Source: Spirochaetaceae bacterium
GTDB taxonomy: Bacteria > Spirochaetota > Spirochaetia > WTKD01
Direction of reading: 5' to 3'
NCBI GenBank assembly: GCA_011524535.1
Contig: WTKD01000013.1
Location: 1-64,000 of the forward strand
DNA: 64,000 nt
The notes under the pieces were generated by a model, which was given only the letters and a program-made list of their open reading frames with translations, ran no database searches and was not told the origin of the DNA. A program made the translations under genes and the position numbers. How positions within the stretch are numbered: position 1 is the first letter of the stretch; each line of letters opens with the position of its first letter. Below, one piece after another: positions 7,621-16,128 of this stretch.

Positions 7621-9139
7621 TCTTTTCCGGAATTGTACTATGCGATAGCCTAAGCGTCGACATGAGGATTTTGATAGTCTTTTTTCTTTTTACATAAACG
7701 ATAGTTACGATCCCAATACAGACAAATAATAATAGAGAAAATCCAATCCAATCGAGCCTAGGGAAACGTTTTCCAAGCGAAACCAAGTAAAAGCTAAGAT
7801 CGTACACCCATTCGAGTAATATCGATATAACAGTAAACTCAGGAATAATAATATGTGCAAATCCCAAAACCATATAGACTGAGATCATCAATCCGAGGAT
7901 GACACTAGTGGCTATACCTCCAGTGCTTATTTCCCCAAATACCGCCAGAACAAATGGGGCTGTAGCAAGTATAGGAGCAATACTAATAGCGAAGGATGAT
8001 GCAAGAACCGACGGTAGTACATGTCTTAGGCATTTCAGTATGGGACCATAGGCATACGCAATGCCCAATATTGCCGCACTAGAAAGCAGAAATGAAAATT
8101 CTCTCAATATAGTTGGCACGAAAAGGCTACACAACAGTACCGACAGATATAACACTATATTGAGACGTAACTGGATACGAAATAGAACTGCAAATACATA
8201 CACAAGAACCATAAACAAGGCTCTCATTAAAGAAGGGATCGGTCCCACCATTATGCAATATCCTATAGAAAAAATAGCTGCGGTACATAAGGCGAATCTT
8301 CTACCAAAAAGAATACTCAGAAAAAACAGAATGATCGCAAAAATCAGAGAAAGATGCATACCAGATAATGCCAACACATGGGCATTCCCCGATTCACGGT
8401 ATCTCTGCACAACAATAGGATCTAATCTTGATCGATCGCCCAAGAACAAAGCTCGTAACAGAGAAGCCTCTTCTACACCAAGGATTTCAATTCGCTCGAG
8501 TATCCTAGTGAAAATACTACGGCGCAACGCAGGCAATCCATAACCCTTAGGTATTACATCGATATGTACAGGAAAAAAACGCCAGCGGACAGCGGTATTT
8601 ACATCGTCAGACGAATAATTATTTCTTGAATTTTCTGCAATAAACTCTCCCTGCATCCGAACACTATCTCCTCTGTAATACCGCGCAGAAGGAGACCAAT
8701 ACACTTCCACTATCCCAGACCCTGATACTTTCACCCCTTCCCCATTTTCCATCCAATCTATATCTACAACCATTCGAACGTTTTTATCACCTCGATACGT
8801 AATATCGTTGTGTAACCGCCCTTCTATATATTCAATCGATGTCACGGGCATAAGGAATATGGGCTCATGTGATTCATATCGACTCTGAACAAATATGGCC
8901 AAGGAACACCCGAGCAATATGTACCATCCCCAATGCGCATATGGATTCGACGATACGGTAAAAGTATTGTAGATACAAGACGTAATCAGGCATAATAGGC
9001 AAGCTATAATACATATAGTTATTGGCAACTTTCCATATACAACAATTCCCACCACACATACAATAATGCTAGGTGGTGATATTCGTTCAGTTATGCTAAC
9101 AACTCCCGAAACTAGCAATCCAGCCCCATCTTTTTCCAT
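7601..9139 (-). CDS. ComEC/Rec2-family competence membrane protein (without metallo-hydrolase domain)
   Basis: ComEC forms the inner-membrane channel for DNA uptake in naturally competent bacteria. Seen: an N-terminal hydrophobic region; an OB-like soluble part around IEYIEGRLHNDITYRGD and GDSVRMQGEF; the family signature YRESGNAHVLALSGMHLSL preceded by ALFLGDRSRL; and a run of membrane helices to the C-terminus. The C-terminal metallo-beta-lactamase-like domain of full ComEC is absent. The track start is unlikely, because those ~60 residues lie antisense within the CPBP gene. The ATG at 9139 is the only later upstream Met but still overlaps the CPBP start by ~47 nt, so a later GTG/TTG is possible. 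Confidence 0.75.
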   Translation of the reverse strand: MEKDGAGLLVSGVVSITERISPPSIIVCVVGIVVYGKLPITICIIACLLCLITSCIYNTFTVSSNPYAHWGWYILLGCSLAIFVQSRYESHEPIFLMPVTSIEYIEGRLHNDITYRGDKNVRMVVDIDWMENGEGVKVSGSGIVEVYWSPSARYYRGDSVRMQGEFIAENSRNNYSSDDVNTAVRWRFFPVHIDVIPKGYGLPALRRSIFTRILERIEILGVEEASLLRALFLGDRSRLDPIVVQRYRESGNAHVLALSGMHLSLIFAIILFFLSILFGRRFALCTAAIFSIGYCIMVGPIPSLMRALFMVLVYVFAVLFRIQLRLNIVLYLSVLLCSLFVPTILREFSFLLSSAAILGIAYAYGPILKCLRHVLPSVLASSFAISIAPILATAPFVLAVFGEISTGGIATSVILGLMISVYMVLGFAHIIIPEFTVISILLEWVYDLSFYLVSLGKRFPRLDWIGFSLLLFVCIGIVTIVYVKRKKTIKILMSTLRLSHSTIPEKNVSQRT

Positions 9140-9740
9140 ATTTAGACTTCTCTCATCGCTTGTTCTGTTCCTTGTTCTTCTATACATTCTCCCTATCCCA
9201 TTTTGGGAATCGCACTCGAAGACATTCACATTGTTCTTGCTAACAGTGCAACGGATATGTATAACTATTGTTTTCTTACTCTTCCTAAAAAAACATTTAC
9301 ATATTCCGCTCATGTCCGTCACACAGTTTTCCTACCGCCCCGCAATAGCCATTGGCGTTGGCGTACCCGTTGGCCTTCTTTGTGCATTTAGCCGCTTCTT
9401 ATTGCCTTACCCCGACATATCGATGCAGGAGTACATACAAACATCAGCGACCATGTTTGTTGTAACGCTCATTCTGACATCACTACTTGAGGAAGTAATA
9501 TTTCGCGGGATAACATATACTAGCCTAAAATTGTGTGGAATAACCTCCCTTTTTTCGGCGTGTATATGCTCAACAGTATTCGCTCTTTTTCATATGCAAT
9601 ATGGCCCCATTCAGATGATATTTGCATTTGTGGTGTCAATGATCTTTTTCGGTATGAATGCCCGTACAAAAAATATTCTATCTTCGATGACCGCACATAC
9701 AATGTATAATCTGTACATATTCATAGAGTTCGCACGATGA
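9093..9740 (+). CDS. CPBP-family intramembrane metalloprotease (Abi/CAAX protease-like)
   Basis: A multi-helix membrane protein of ~215 residues with the CPBP signature: the glutamate motif LEEVIFRGITYTSL, a second motif centred on FALFHMQYG, and a third near SSMTAHTMYN. In related proteins these residues form the membrane-embedded active site; substrates in bacteria are mostly unknown. I prefer the start giving MLTTPETSNPAPSF over the earlier Met. The gene is divergent from, and overlaps, the comEC-like gene. Its stop overlaps the ccdA start (ATGA), so it is coupled to the thiol-redox genes. Confidence 0.8.
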   Translation: MLTTPETSNPAPSFSIFRLLSSLVLFLVLLYILPIPFWESHSKTFTLFLLTVQRICITIVFLLFLKKHLHIPLMSVTQFSYRPAIAIGVGVPVGLLCAFSRFLLPYPDISMQEYIQTSATMFVVTLILTSLLEEVIFRGITYTSLKLCGITSLFSACICSTVFALFHMQYGPIQMIFAFVVSMIFFGMNARTKNILSSMTAHTMYNLYIFIEFAR

Positions 9741-10645
9741 TTATTGCAGTATCTGCATTCATAGCAGGACTACTATCCTTTCTATCTCCTTGTGTTCTTC
9801 CTCTTATCCCATCCTATCTTTCATTCTTGATGGACCCTGGCCTTCTCAAACAGCCCTGGTCACCCGCAATTCGCACAACGCTGTTAAAAAGAAGCTTGGG
9901 ATTTATTACAGGATTCAGCATCGTGTTTATTGCGCTCAGCGTTGTAATAACTCTTGGTGTTTCATTTATACCACAACAAGCTCTAAACATTATTTCAGGA
10001 GCATTGATTATACTATTTGCCTTGCATATATTGTTTAATATTCTGCCCTTCCTAAATTACGAACGTCGCCGAGCATTATACCAATCAAATTCCTTTTTTA
10101 CATCATTAGCATTGGGGGGAGCCTTTTCTGCAGGATGGAGTCCCTGTATTGGTCCTCTATTAGCTAGCATCTTGCTTCTTGCTGCCCAAGAAGGATCTCT
10201 CGTATGGTCAATAATTCTCCTTGCCGTATATAGTCTTGGATTTGCCGTTCCCTTTTTCCTATGTTCATTTTTTTATCCAACGATGAAAACAATTCTGAGA
10301 AAATCAACAGCATACATACGAATATTCAAAATAACTTCGGGGATTATCCTCCTTACTCTCGGACTTTCAATGTTACTTGGTCGCTTGCGATTCTTGAATG
10401 GATTTCTGTTTCGATCTTCGCAAAGGATAGCGAGCTTCTACACACAGTTTCAGCCAATAATCTCTAGCATTATATCGATCTGCTATTTCTTCGTGATCAT
10501 ATACGTCTTAAGAATAAAACGAATTGACTTTTGGATAAAGATTGGTATCACTGCTTTATTGACTTCGGGTATTGTACTTGAAATATTCTTTGAATTATCT
10601 ATTATTCAATTTATTGTTTGGTATCTACAATTCCAAGGAATTTAA
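9737..10645 (+). CDS. ccdA: CcdA/DsbD-type transmembrane thiol-disulfide transporter
   Basis: This protein passes electrons from cytoplasmic thioredoxin to extracytoplasmic thioredoxin-like partners. The two conserved motifs with paired membrane cysteines are visible: FLSPCVLPLIPSYLSFL near residue 18 and AGWSPCIGPLLAS near residue 137. There are six or more hydrophobic helices, and a C-terminal extension makes it 302 residues, longer than minimal CcdA (~220-240). The start overlaps the CPBP stop by 4 nt. Two TlpA-like proteins follow directly and are the likely recipients. Confidence 0.88.
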   Translation: MIIAVSAFIAGLLSFLSPCVLPLIPSYLSFLMDPGLLKQPWSPAIRTTLLKRSLGFITGFSIVFIALSVVITLGVSFIPQQALNIISGALIILFALHILFNILPFLNYERRRALYQSNSFFTSLALGGAFSAGWSPCIGPLLASILLLAAQEGSLVWSIILLAVYSLGFAVPFFLCSFFYPTMKTILRKSTAYIRIFKITSGIILLTLGLSMLLGRLRFLNGFLFRSSQRIASFYTQFQPIISSIISICYFFVIIYVLRIKRIDFWIKIGITALLTSGIVLEIFFELSIIQFIVWYLQFQGI

Positions 10646-10675
10646 GAATATCCCGCCTTGTAGTGACAATCATGA

Positions 10676-10705
10676 TTGACCATACCTACAATTTTACAAT
10701 ACAAT
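10676..10705 (+). promoter_or_regulatory. candidate near-leaderless promoter of the first TlpA gene
   Basis: -35 TTGACC, an 18-nt spacer, -10 TACAAT, 9 nt, then the ATG at 10715. No Shine-Dalgarno sequence lies before the ATG. It would give the first TlpA gene its own transcript apart from ccdA. Confidence 0.5.
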
Positions 10706-10714
10706 AATCTCGTT

Positions 10715-11296
10715 ATGATTAGTGGGAACCAGCACAGAACTTCTCTATTTTTTATTCGTAGAGTAATTTTTCTGTTGATCATTACTATAGCATTCATCTC
10801 TTGTGACAACTCCGAAGCTAAGCTCGATGAAATTCGCAGAATATTTGCCTCGATAGGCCTCGATAACCCGAGTGGTCAGGTATTTACAGATGCAGAAATC
10901 TTAAACTCTTCAGAATCCCGAGAATTTATTATCTCAGACCCAGATTCTTTTACATTTGTTTTTTTTGGAGCCTCTTGGTGTCCTAGCTGTCAAAAAGAAT
11001 TACCAACCATAGAGGCATTACAGCGATCACTCAGCGAAAACGTCGCAGTCAAATTTGTATTCATAAGCGAAAACCCCGGTACCGTTGCCAGATTTATGGA
11101 AAGCAATAACTATACTGTTCCATATATGTTAGACAGGCGGGCCCTTGCGGCCTCTTCAAATGCGGTTGAAAAATATCCAACCGCGTATTTAGTGTCCCCA
11201 AAAGGAAAGACCATTTTTCGTGTAGAAGGTCTTTTTGATTGGTCCGACCCTATTTTGCTGTCAGCCATTGAAGATTCACTAGAAATTTGGTATTGA
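10715..11296 (+). CDS. TlpA/ResA-like thioredoxin-fold lipoprotein
   Basis: A thioredoxin-fold protein with redox motif GASWCPSCQKELP and a late cis-Pro region (EKYPTAYLVSP). The start is set at the ATG giving MISGNQHRTSL; the track start, TTG at 10676, lies in the promoter -35 box. The N-terminus is basic then hydrophobic and ends in IAFISC, a lipobox, so it is probably membrane-anchored outside the cytoplasm. The segment LDEIRRIFASIGLDN before the redox domain is shared in pattern with the next gene (KVKRIFNDIGMNT), indicating tandem paralogs. The likely role is disulfide reduction with CcdA. Confidence 0.82.
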   Translation: MISGNQHRTSLFFIRRVIFLLIITIAFISCDNSEAKLDEIRRIFASIGLDNPSGQVFTDAEILNSSESREFIISDPDSFTFVFFGASWCPSCQKELPTIEALQRSLSENVAVKFVFISENPGTVARFMESNNYTVPYMLDRRALAASSNAVEKYPTAYLVSPKGKTIFRVEGLFDWSDPILLSAIEDSLEIWY

Positions 11297-11364
11297 TTTA
11301 TTAATTCTACTTTTAGAAACTATCGAAACCAAAAAATAATTTCATCTGTATCAAGGAGAACGTT

Positions 11365-11958
11365 GTGAAGAAACATATTTTTTCGCTATTTACATTGGTA
11401 TTTGTTCTTGGTTTTAGTATTTCTTTTCTACACGCCCAAGAAACTGACATGTCTTCAAAAGTAAAACGAATATTCAACGATATAGGTATGAACACCCAAA
11501 TTTCCGGTCCTTTTAGAGATGGAGAATTTATTGACCAACGTACCAATGAACCATTCTTTCTTAAAAATTTTTATGACGAGAAATTTCAACTTATTTCTTT
11601 TGGCGCTACATGGTGCCCTCCTTGTATTGAAGAATTACCAACTCTTCAACGTCTCACCGATGAACTTTCTGATGAAAAAGAATATTTTGCCTATCACATG
11701 GTGTACGTACAAGAAAACAAAAACGCTGTTAGCAATTTTCTAGCACAATACGATTATTCGTTTACAAACCTGCGCGATGAATCAGGAACTAGGGCCCTAC
11801 AAAATAATGTTCGAGGTATACCCACAACATTCTTAATAGATCCAGATGGGAATATTGTCTTTAGTTTTTTTGGAGGAAATGATTGGGGGAAAAGTAGTAT
11901 AGTTATGGCTATTCGAAACGCGATCAACACATGGTGGGATCTAGAGCCTTACTCGTAG
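11365..11958 (+). CDS. TlpA/ResA-like secreted thioredoxin-fold protein
   Basis: The second of two tandem TlpA-like proteins. The redox motif is GATWCPPCIEELP and the cis-Pro region is VRGIPTTFLIDPDGN. A signal peptide (MKKHIFSLFTLVFVLGFSISFLHAQ) with no lipobox suggests a soluble periplasmic protein, unlike its lipoprotein neighbour. The start codon is GTG with a good Shine-Dalgarno (AAGGAG) about 8 nt upstream. Length 197. It probably shares the CcdA electron supply; one protein could serve cytochrome c maturation and the other general disulfide reduction, but the sequence does not say which. Confidence 0.83.
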   Translation: MKKHIFSLFTLVFVLGFSISFLHAQETDMSSKVKRIFNDIGMNTQISGPFRDGEFIDQRTNEPFFLKNFYDEKFQLISFGATWCPPCIEELPTLQRLTDELSDEKEYFAYHMVYVQENKNAVSNFLAQYDYSFTNLRDESGTRALQNNVRGIPTTFLIDPDGNIVFSFFGGNDWGKSSIVMAIRNAINTWWDLEPYS

Positions 11959-12001
11959 CATAAGCTCAAAATCTATCTATTTTTCCCTAGAAGATTAGGG
12001 G

Positions 12002-13771
12002 TTAATTCTTCCCCAATCTTCTCATAATGCGTTTTGTGTTTGATGGTGCGCCCGCTTGGAAAACAGAACCATAAGACAACAACCTTTCCGATCTTTCTCT
12101 TAGTAACACATCGATCTTCTTTTTTTGAAGTTCCCTGAAAGCTCCCATAATTACTTCGCTAAGGGAAAAAGCAACCGACTCTGGGCTTTCTTGTGCTCCT
12201 TCGTCTGGTTCGGGTATGATCCCATCAATAAGTCCGAATCGAAGAAGGTCATGGGAAGTAAGTTTTAGCAATCGCGATCCCTCCTCTGCACGAACCGGGT
12301 CACGCAACAGAATAGAAGCAAATCCTTCTGGAGAAATAACCGAATAGATAGAATTCTCAAGCATATAGGTTCTATCGGAAACAGCTATTCCAAGGGCTCC
12401 TCCAGATCCCCCTTCCCCAATTATTATAGATATGACCGGAGTCTGAACAACCGATAGAAATTGTATACTCTCCGCTATGGCCGCGGAAATTCCACGTTCT
12501 TCAGAAGCTATGCCAGGATAAGCTCCAGACGTATCTACAAATGTAATGACCGGTCTACCGAATTTTTCAGCCTGTTTAACCAGGCGTACTGCCTTTCGAT
12601 ACCCTTCTGGATGAGGCATACCATAGTTTCGCTCTATATTCTCTCGCATATTGGAACCTTTCTGGTGTCCTAAAAATGTGAACCATATTCCGGCAATGCG
12701 ACATAATCCACCCACAAGAGCCTTGTCATCTCCAAAAGATCGGTCTCCATAAAACTCCATGTGTTCATCAGAAATGAGGGTAAGGTAGTCCAATGTACTC
12801 GGTCGATTGACATGCCTGGCTAACTGAACGATATCCCAGGAGGATTTTCTTAATTCAGGGCTTCGAATCATCGTCGTCGGAGTTGGAATAACCGTTGGAC
12901 TCTTTTTGGGTTTCACAGAACTATCAAGAATCGCAGAAAGCACCTCTCTTAGATTTTTTCGATCAACAACACGATCTACAAAGCCATGTTCTCGGAGAAA
13001 TTCTGAACGCTGAAACCCAGGGGGCAACTTTTGCCTGATGGTCCCTTCCACAACACGAGGTCCAGCAAATCCAATAAGCGCATTCGGTTCAGCGATCGTG
13101 ACATCTCCCAACATTGCAAAAGAAGCTGTTACGCCCCCAGTGGTAGGATCTGTTAAAACAACCAAAAAAGGTAAACGCTGTGCGTGTAATAGCGTAATTG
13201 CATGCGAAGTCTTCGCCATTTGAAACAAAGAAAATATCCCTTCATGCATACGAGCTCCACCACTCGCAGCAAAGAGGATACAAGGGAGCTTCTCTTCGAC
13301 CGAAAGGAGTATAGACCTTGCAATTTTTTCTCCAACAACAGAACCCATACTACCACCAAGGAATTGAAACGACATAGCTGTAACGACAACCCTTTTACCA
13401 TGTATATTTCCAATGGCCGTGCTTGCCGCCTCTGTTAGACCAGTCTTTGCCTGCGTTGATTCAATTTTCCGGGAGTATTCCGGGAAATTTATGGGGTTAC
13501 CCGGGCGGAGGTTGTCAAAAACTTCCACGTAATCATGTATGTCATCGAACAAGAATTGGAAGCGTTCGGTTGCCCCTATTCGAAAATGATAGGAACAATG
13601 CATGCAGATCATAAGATTTTTTTTTAAATCTTCGTATCCGAGATTTTGTTTACACGATGGGCATTGGTCATGTTGCCGGAGAAATAACTGATCATCATTG
13701 TCTTGAATAATTCGTGGACGGACAAATACCGACGAAATTTTTTGATAGATATTCCTGAACACATTCTTCAT
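12002..13771 (-). CDS. accDA: acetyl-CoA carboxylase carboxyltransferase, fused beta-alpha subunits (AccD-AccA)
   Basis: The product transfers the carboxyl group from biotin to acetyl-CoA, giving malonyl-CoA for fatty acid synthesis. The N-terminal half is AccD: zinc ribbon CPSCKQNLGYEDLKKNLMICMHC, then the crotonase-fold blocks SGGARMHEGI and TDPTTGGVTASFA. After a Pro/Thr-rich linker (about residues 275-300) the AccA half follows: DEHMEFYGDRSFGDDKALVGG, GMPHPEGYRKA, DTSGAYPGI, GEGGSGGALGI. The 589 residues equal roughly the sum of separate AccD and AccA, with no stop or frameshift between. It is last in the accB-accC-accDA operon. Confidence 0.93.
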   Translation of the reverse strand: MKNVFRNIYQKISSVFVRPRIIQDNDDQLFLRQHDQCPSCKQNLGYEDLKKNLMICMHCSYHFRIGATERFQFLFDDIHDYVEVFDNLRPGNPINFPEYSRKIESTQAKTGLTEAASTAIGNIHGKRVVVTAMSFQFLGGSMGSVVGEKIARSILLSVEEKLPCILFAASGGARMHEGIFSLFQMAKTSHAITLLHAQRLPFLVVLTDPTTGGVTASFAMLGDVTIAEPNALIGFAGPRVVEGTIRQKLPPGFQRSEFLREHGFVDRVVDRKNLREVLSAILDSSVKPKKSPTVIPTPTTMIRSPELRKSSWDIVQLARHVNRPSTLDYLTLISDEHMEFYGDRSFGDDKALVGGLCRIAGIWFTFLGHQKGSNMRENIERNYGMPHPEGYRKAVRLVKQAEKFGRPVITFVDTSGAYPGIASEERGISAAIAESIQFLSVVQTPVISIIIGEGGSGGALGIAVSDRTYMLENSIYSVISPEGFASILLRDPVRAEEGSRLLKLTSHDLLRFGLIDGIIPEPDEGAQESPESVAFSLSEVIMGAFRELQKKKIDVLLRERSERLLSYGSVFQAGAPSNTKRIMRRLGKN

Positions 13772-13780
13772 AGGGTTTCC

Positions 13781-15088
13781 TCAGAGTTGCTCAATAACCT
13801 TTGTGTCATATACGCCGCTCCTGAATATTTCACTGTCAATGATCTTCATTTGCATTTCTTTATTTGTTTGTATCCCCTCAATTTTCATTTCATCCAAGGT
13901 TCTCATCATTCTATTTATTGCTTCTTCTCTCGAATTACCAAAACAAAGTACCTTGGCTATTAGCGCATCGTAGAAGGGAGGGACAAAATATCCAGTGTAC
14001 AGAGCGGAATCAATACGAACTCCATATCCTCCTGGAGCATGGTACTGTTCTACACGACCAGGGGTTCGCGCATTTACTCGAGCCTCCAAAACACACAGGT
14101 CTTTCAAAGATAAATCTTGATCAATTGGTAAATGTTCACCCGAATGGGCCAAAAGCTGCATATGCACCAGGTCTACGCCGGTACGGAGCTCGGTCACAGG
14201 GTGTTCCACTTGGAGACGGGTATTTACTTCCATAAAAAAATAATTATCCCCTTCCACTAGAAATTCCACCGTTCCTGCTCCCACGTATTTGAGAGATAAA
14301 AAAAGCCGTTTTGCGTCTTCAAACATCCGCGCCAATACTTCGGGGCTTGTTTGCGGAGCCGGTGACTCCTCGAGTAATTTCTGGTGATTTTCTTGCACAG
14401 TGCAATCTCTTTCACCAAGATGCAATACTTTCCCATGGGTGTCTGCAATGAGTTGAACTTCTACGTGGCGCGGGTGCTCAAGGTAATGTTCCATATATAC
14501 CCGAGCATCTCCAAATGCTTTTTCTGCCTCTAGTTTGGTCGTCTCAAAGGCAGAATGCAATTCAGAAATATCACGAATAATTCTCATACCTTTTCCGCCT
14601 CCACCGCCCGCAGCTTTCAAAATAATTGGAAATCCAATACGCTCGGTTTCTTTAACGGCTTCTTCGACACTGTTTAAACTTTCTTTGGTGCCTGGAACAA
14701 GAGGTATGTGATTTTCTTCTGCTGCTTTTTTTGCCTGAATCTTATCACCAAGGAGTGCAATGATCGCCGACGGTGAACCTATAAATATCAAGCCAGCTTC
14801 GCTGACTCTGCGGGAAAATTCTGCGTTTTCACTGAGAAATCCAATGCCTGGATGAACCGCTTCGCATCTGGTAACCATCGCAGCGGTAATCAATGCATCC
14901 ATATTTAGATAACTCTGTTGAGATGATGGTGGCCCGATACACACGACGTGATCGGCCATACTAGCTCCCAAAGAATCGCGATCAGCTTCAGAACAAGCTA
15001 ACACCGATCGTATGCCATATTCCTTGCATGTGCGGATAATTCTTACGGCTATCTCTCCTCTATTTGCAATAAGCAAAGAAGAAATCAT
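13781..15088 (-). CDS. accC: acetyl-CoA carboxylase, biotin carboxylase subunit
   Basis: ATP-dependent carboxylation of the biotin on AccB. Seen: the N-terminal IANRGEIAVRIIRTC; the ATP-grasp glycine-rich loop ILKAAGGGGGKGMRII; HPRHVEVQLIAD; GERDCTVQENHQKLLEESP; and MEVNTRLQVEHPVTEL. At 435 residues it is slightly short of the usual ~447 but complete. It overlaps accB by 4 nt upstream and leaves 9 nt before accDA downstream. Confidence 0.95.
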   Translation of the reverse strand: MISSLLIANRGEIAVRIIRTCKEYGIRSVLACSEADRDSLGASMADHVVCIGPPSSQQSYLNMDALITAAMVTRCEAVHPGIGFLSENAEFSRRVSEAGLIFIGSPSAIIALLGDKIQAKKAAEENHIPLVPGTKESLNSVEEAVKETERIGFPIILKAAGGGGGKGMRIIRDISELHSAFETTKLEAEKAFGDARVYMEHYLEHPRHVEVQLIADTHGKVLHLGERDCTVQENHQKLLEESPAPQTSPEVLARMFEDAKRLFLSLKYVGAGTVEFLVEGDNYFFMEVNTRLQVEHPVTELRTGVDLVHMQLLAHSGEHLPIDQDLSLKDLCVLEARVNARTPGRVEQYHAPGGYGVRIDSALYTGYFVPPFYDALIAKVLCFGNSREEAINRMMRTLDEMKIEGIQTNKEMQMKIIDSEIFRSGVYDTKVIEQL

Positions 15089-15588
15089 GTCCGCCTAACC
15101 TCGAATAATAAGGATCCAAATTCAACCATATCACCGTTCCCACGATGAATAGTGACTATTTCCATGTCAAATTCCGCCTCAAAATGGTTCATGATCTTCA
15201 TGGCTTCTATGATAGCTATGCTCTGTCCCTTCTTCACTACATCGCCTTCAGAAACAAAGGGAGGAGAATCGGGTGATGGAGACCTGTAGAATGTGCCCAC
15301 CAACGGAGAAGTTATGTTTTCTGTGGGGCCAGATGCTGAAGAAGAATTCTTTGCTTTTTTGTTTTTTGCAATCATCTGAGGTTCCACAAGTGTCTCTTCC
15401 TGTGGAATAGATTCCACTTGACTAGGCAATTCAGCCTGTGCGGCTACCTGCCTTGCAGGAACTGCTTCTTTTTTTTCTTCCTTTTTTAGCCTTAACTCGG
15501 TATCCCCACTTTTCAAGTACAACTCAAAAACCGGAGAACTGGAAAATGAATCCATGAGTTTTATCACATCCTTAAATTCAATCTTCAT
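15085..15588 (-). CDS. accB: biotin carboxyl carrier protein of acetyl-CoA carboxylase
   Basis: The C-terminal ~80 residues are a biotinyl domain with the lysine motif IEAMKIMNHFEAE and upstream TSPLVGTFYRSPSPDSPPFV, which includes the thumb typical of AccB. The middle is a mobile Pro/Ala/Glu-rich linker. The N-terminal ~35 residues form the helical part that contacts the other subunits. Length 167. It has a clear GGAGG ribosome binding site and is the first gene of accB-accC-accDA, divergent from fabZ across a 99-nt shared control region. Confidence 0.93.
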   Translation of the reverse strand: MKIEFKDVIKLMDSFSSSPVFELYLKSGDTELRLKKEEKKEAVPARQVAAQAELPSQVESIPQEETLVEPQMIAKNKKAKNSSSASGPTENITSPLVGTFYRSPSPDSPPFVSEGDVVKKGQSIAIIEAMKIMNHFEAEFDMEIVTIHRGNGDMVEFGSLLFEVRRT

Positions 15589-15687
15589 GGTTCCTCCGCT
15601 GTATTATTTACATTACTAGACCTATCTTATAACGTTAAGTGTGTATGTTCCAGCATTATTCATGCGGTACATACGATCGGAGGTTCC

Positions 15688-16128
15688 ATGTCAAACATTA
15701 AACCGATTGAGGAGTTGATTCCGCATCGGTCACCTTTTTTATTTGTGGATAGCATTGATTCTGCTACCCGGGAAACAATCACTGGACATAAAACATTTCT
15801 ACCTACCGAGCCTTTTTTTGCCGGGCATTTTCCTGGTCACCCCGTTGTACCTGGGGTTATTCTTATAGAAGCGATGGCTCAATGCGGTGGAGCCGGTCTC
15901 AAAATATTGACCAGTGCAGGGAACGAAGGATTATTTTTTCTTGCGGAAGTTTCAAAAGCTCGATTTCGAAAGCAGGTGCTGCCTGGAGACAAAGTAACAT
16001 TTCGCATAACAAATCTTCGCTTGCCAGAAAAACCAATAATGATAAAACAAAAAGGAGTATGTTTTGTTCAAGACAGTGTCGCTTCAGAAGCTGAATGGAC
16101 ATGCCTTCTACAAAACACGGCAAAATAA
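15688..16128 (+). CDS. fabZ: 3-hydroxyacyl-ACP dehydratase FabZ
   Basis: Dehydrates beta-hydroxyacyl-ACP in type II fatty acid elongation. Seen: LIPHRSPFLFVDSI, then FFAGHFPGHPVVPGVILIEAMAQ, which holds the hot-dog-fold catalytic His and Glu. The length of 146 residues is typical. A strong GGAGG ribosome binding site precedes the ATG. Its TAA overlaps the ATG of the acyl-CoA synthetase (TAATG), coupling the two. Placement opposite the acc operon suggests coordinated lipid control. Confidence 0.93.
   Translation: MSNIKPIEELIPHRSPFLFVDSIDSATRETITGHKTFLPTEPFFAGHFPGHPVVPGVILIEAMAQCGGAGLKILTSAGNEGLFFLAEVSKARFRKQVLPGDKVTFRITNLRLPEKPIMIKQKGVCFVQDSVASEAEWTCLLQNTAK

Noticed and set aside
9140-9322. 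N-terminal ~61 residues of the 573-residue comEC-like ORF
   Set aside because: Lies antisense within the CPBP gene, is charged and Cys-rich, and is unlike any ComEC N-terminus.
11985-12005. Hairpin CCCTA-GAAGAT-TAGGG between tlpA2 and accDA as a terminator
   Set aside because: The T-run precedes rather than follows the stem on the plus strand, and A-runs follow it on the minus strand; the stem is only 5 bp.
15627-15635. TTATAACGT shared between the accB/fabZ control region and the rpoZ/topA palindrome
   Set aside because: A 9-mer match is expected about once by chance in a window this size and AT content; the accB/fabZ copy lacks the full palindrome.
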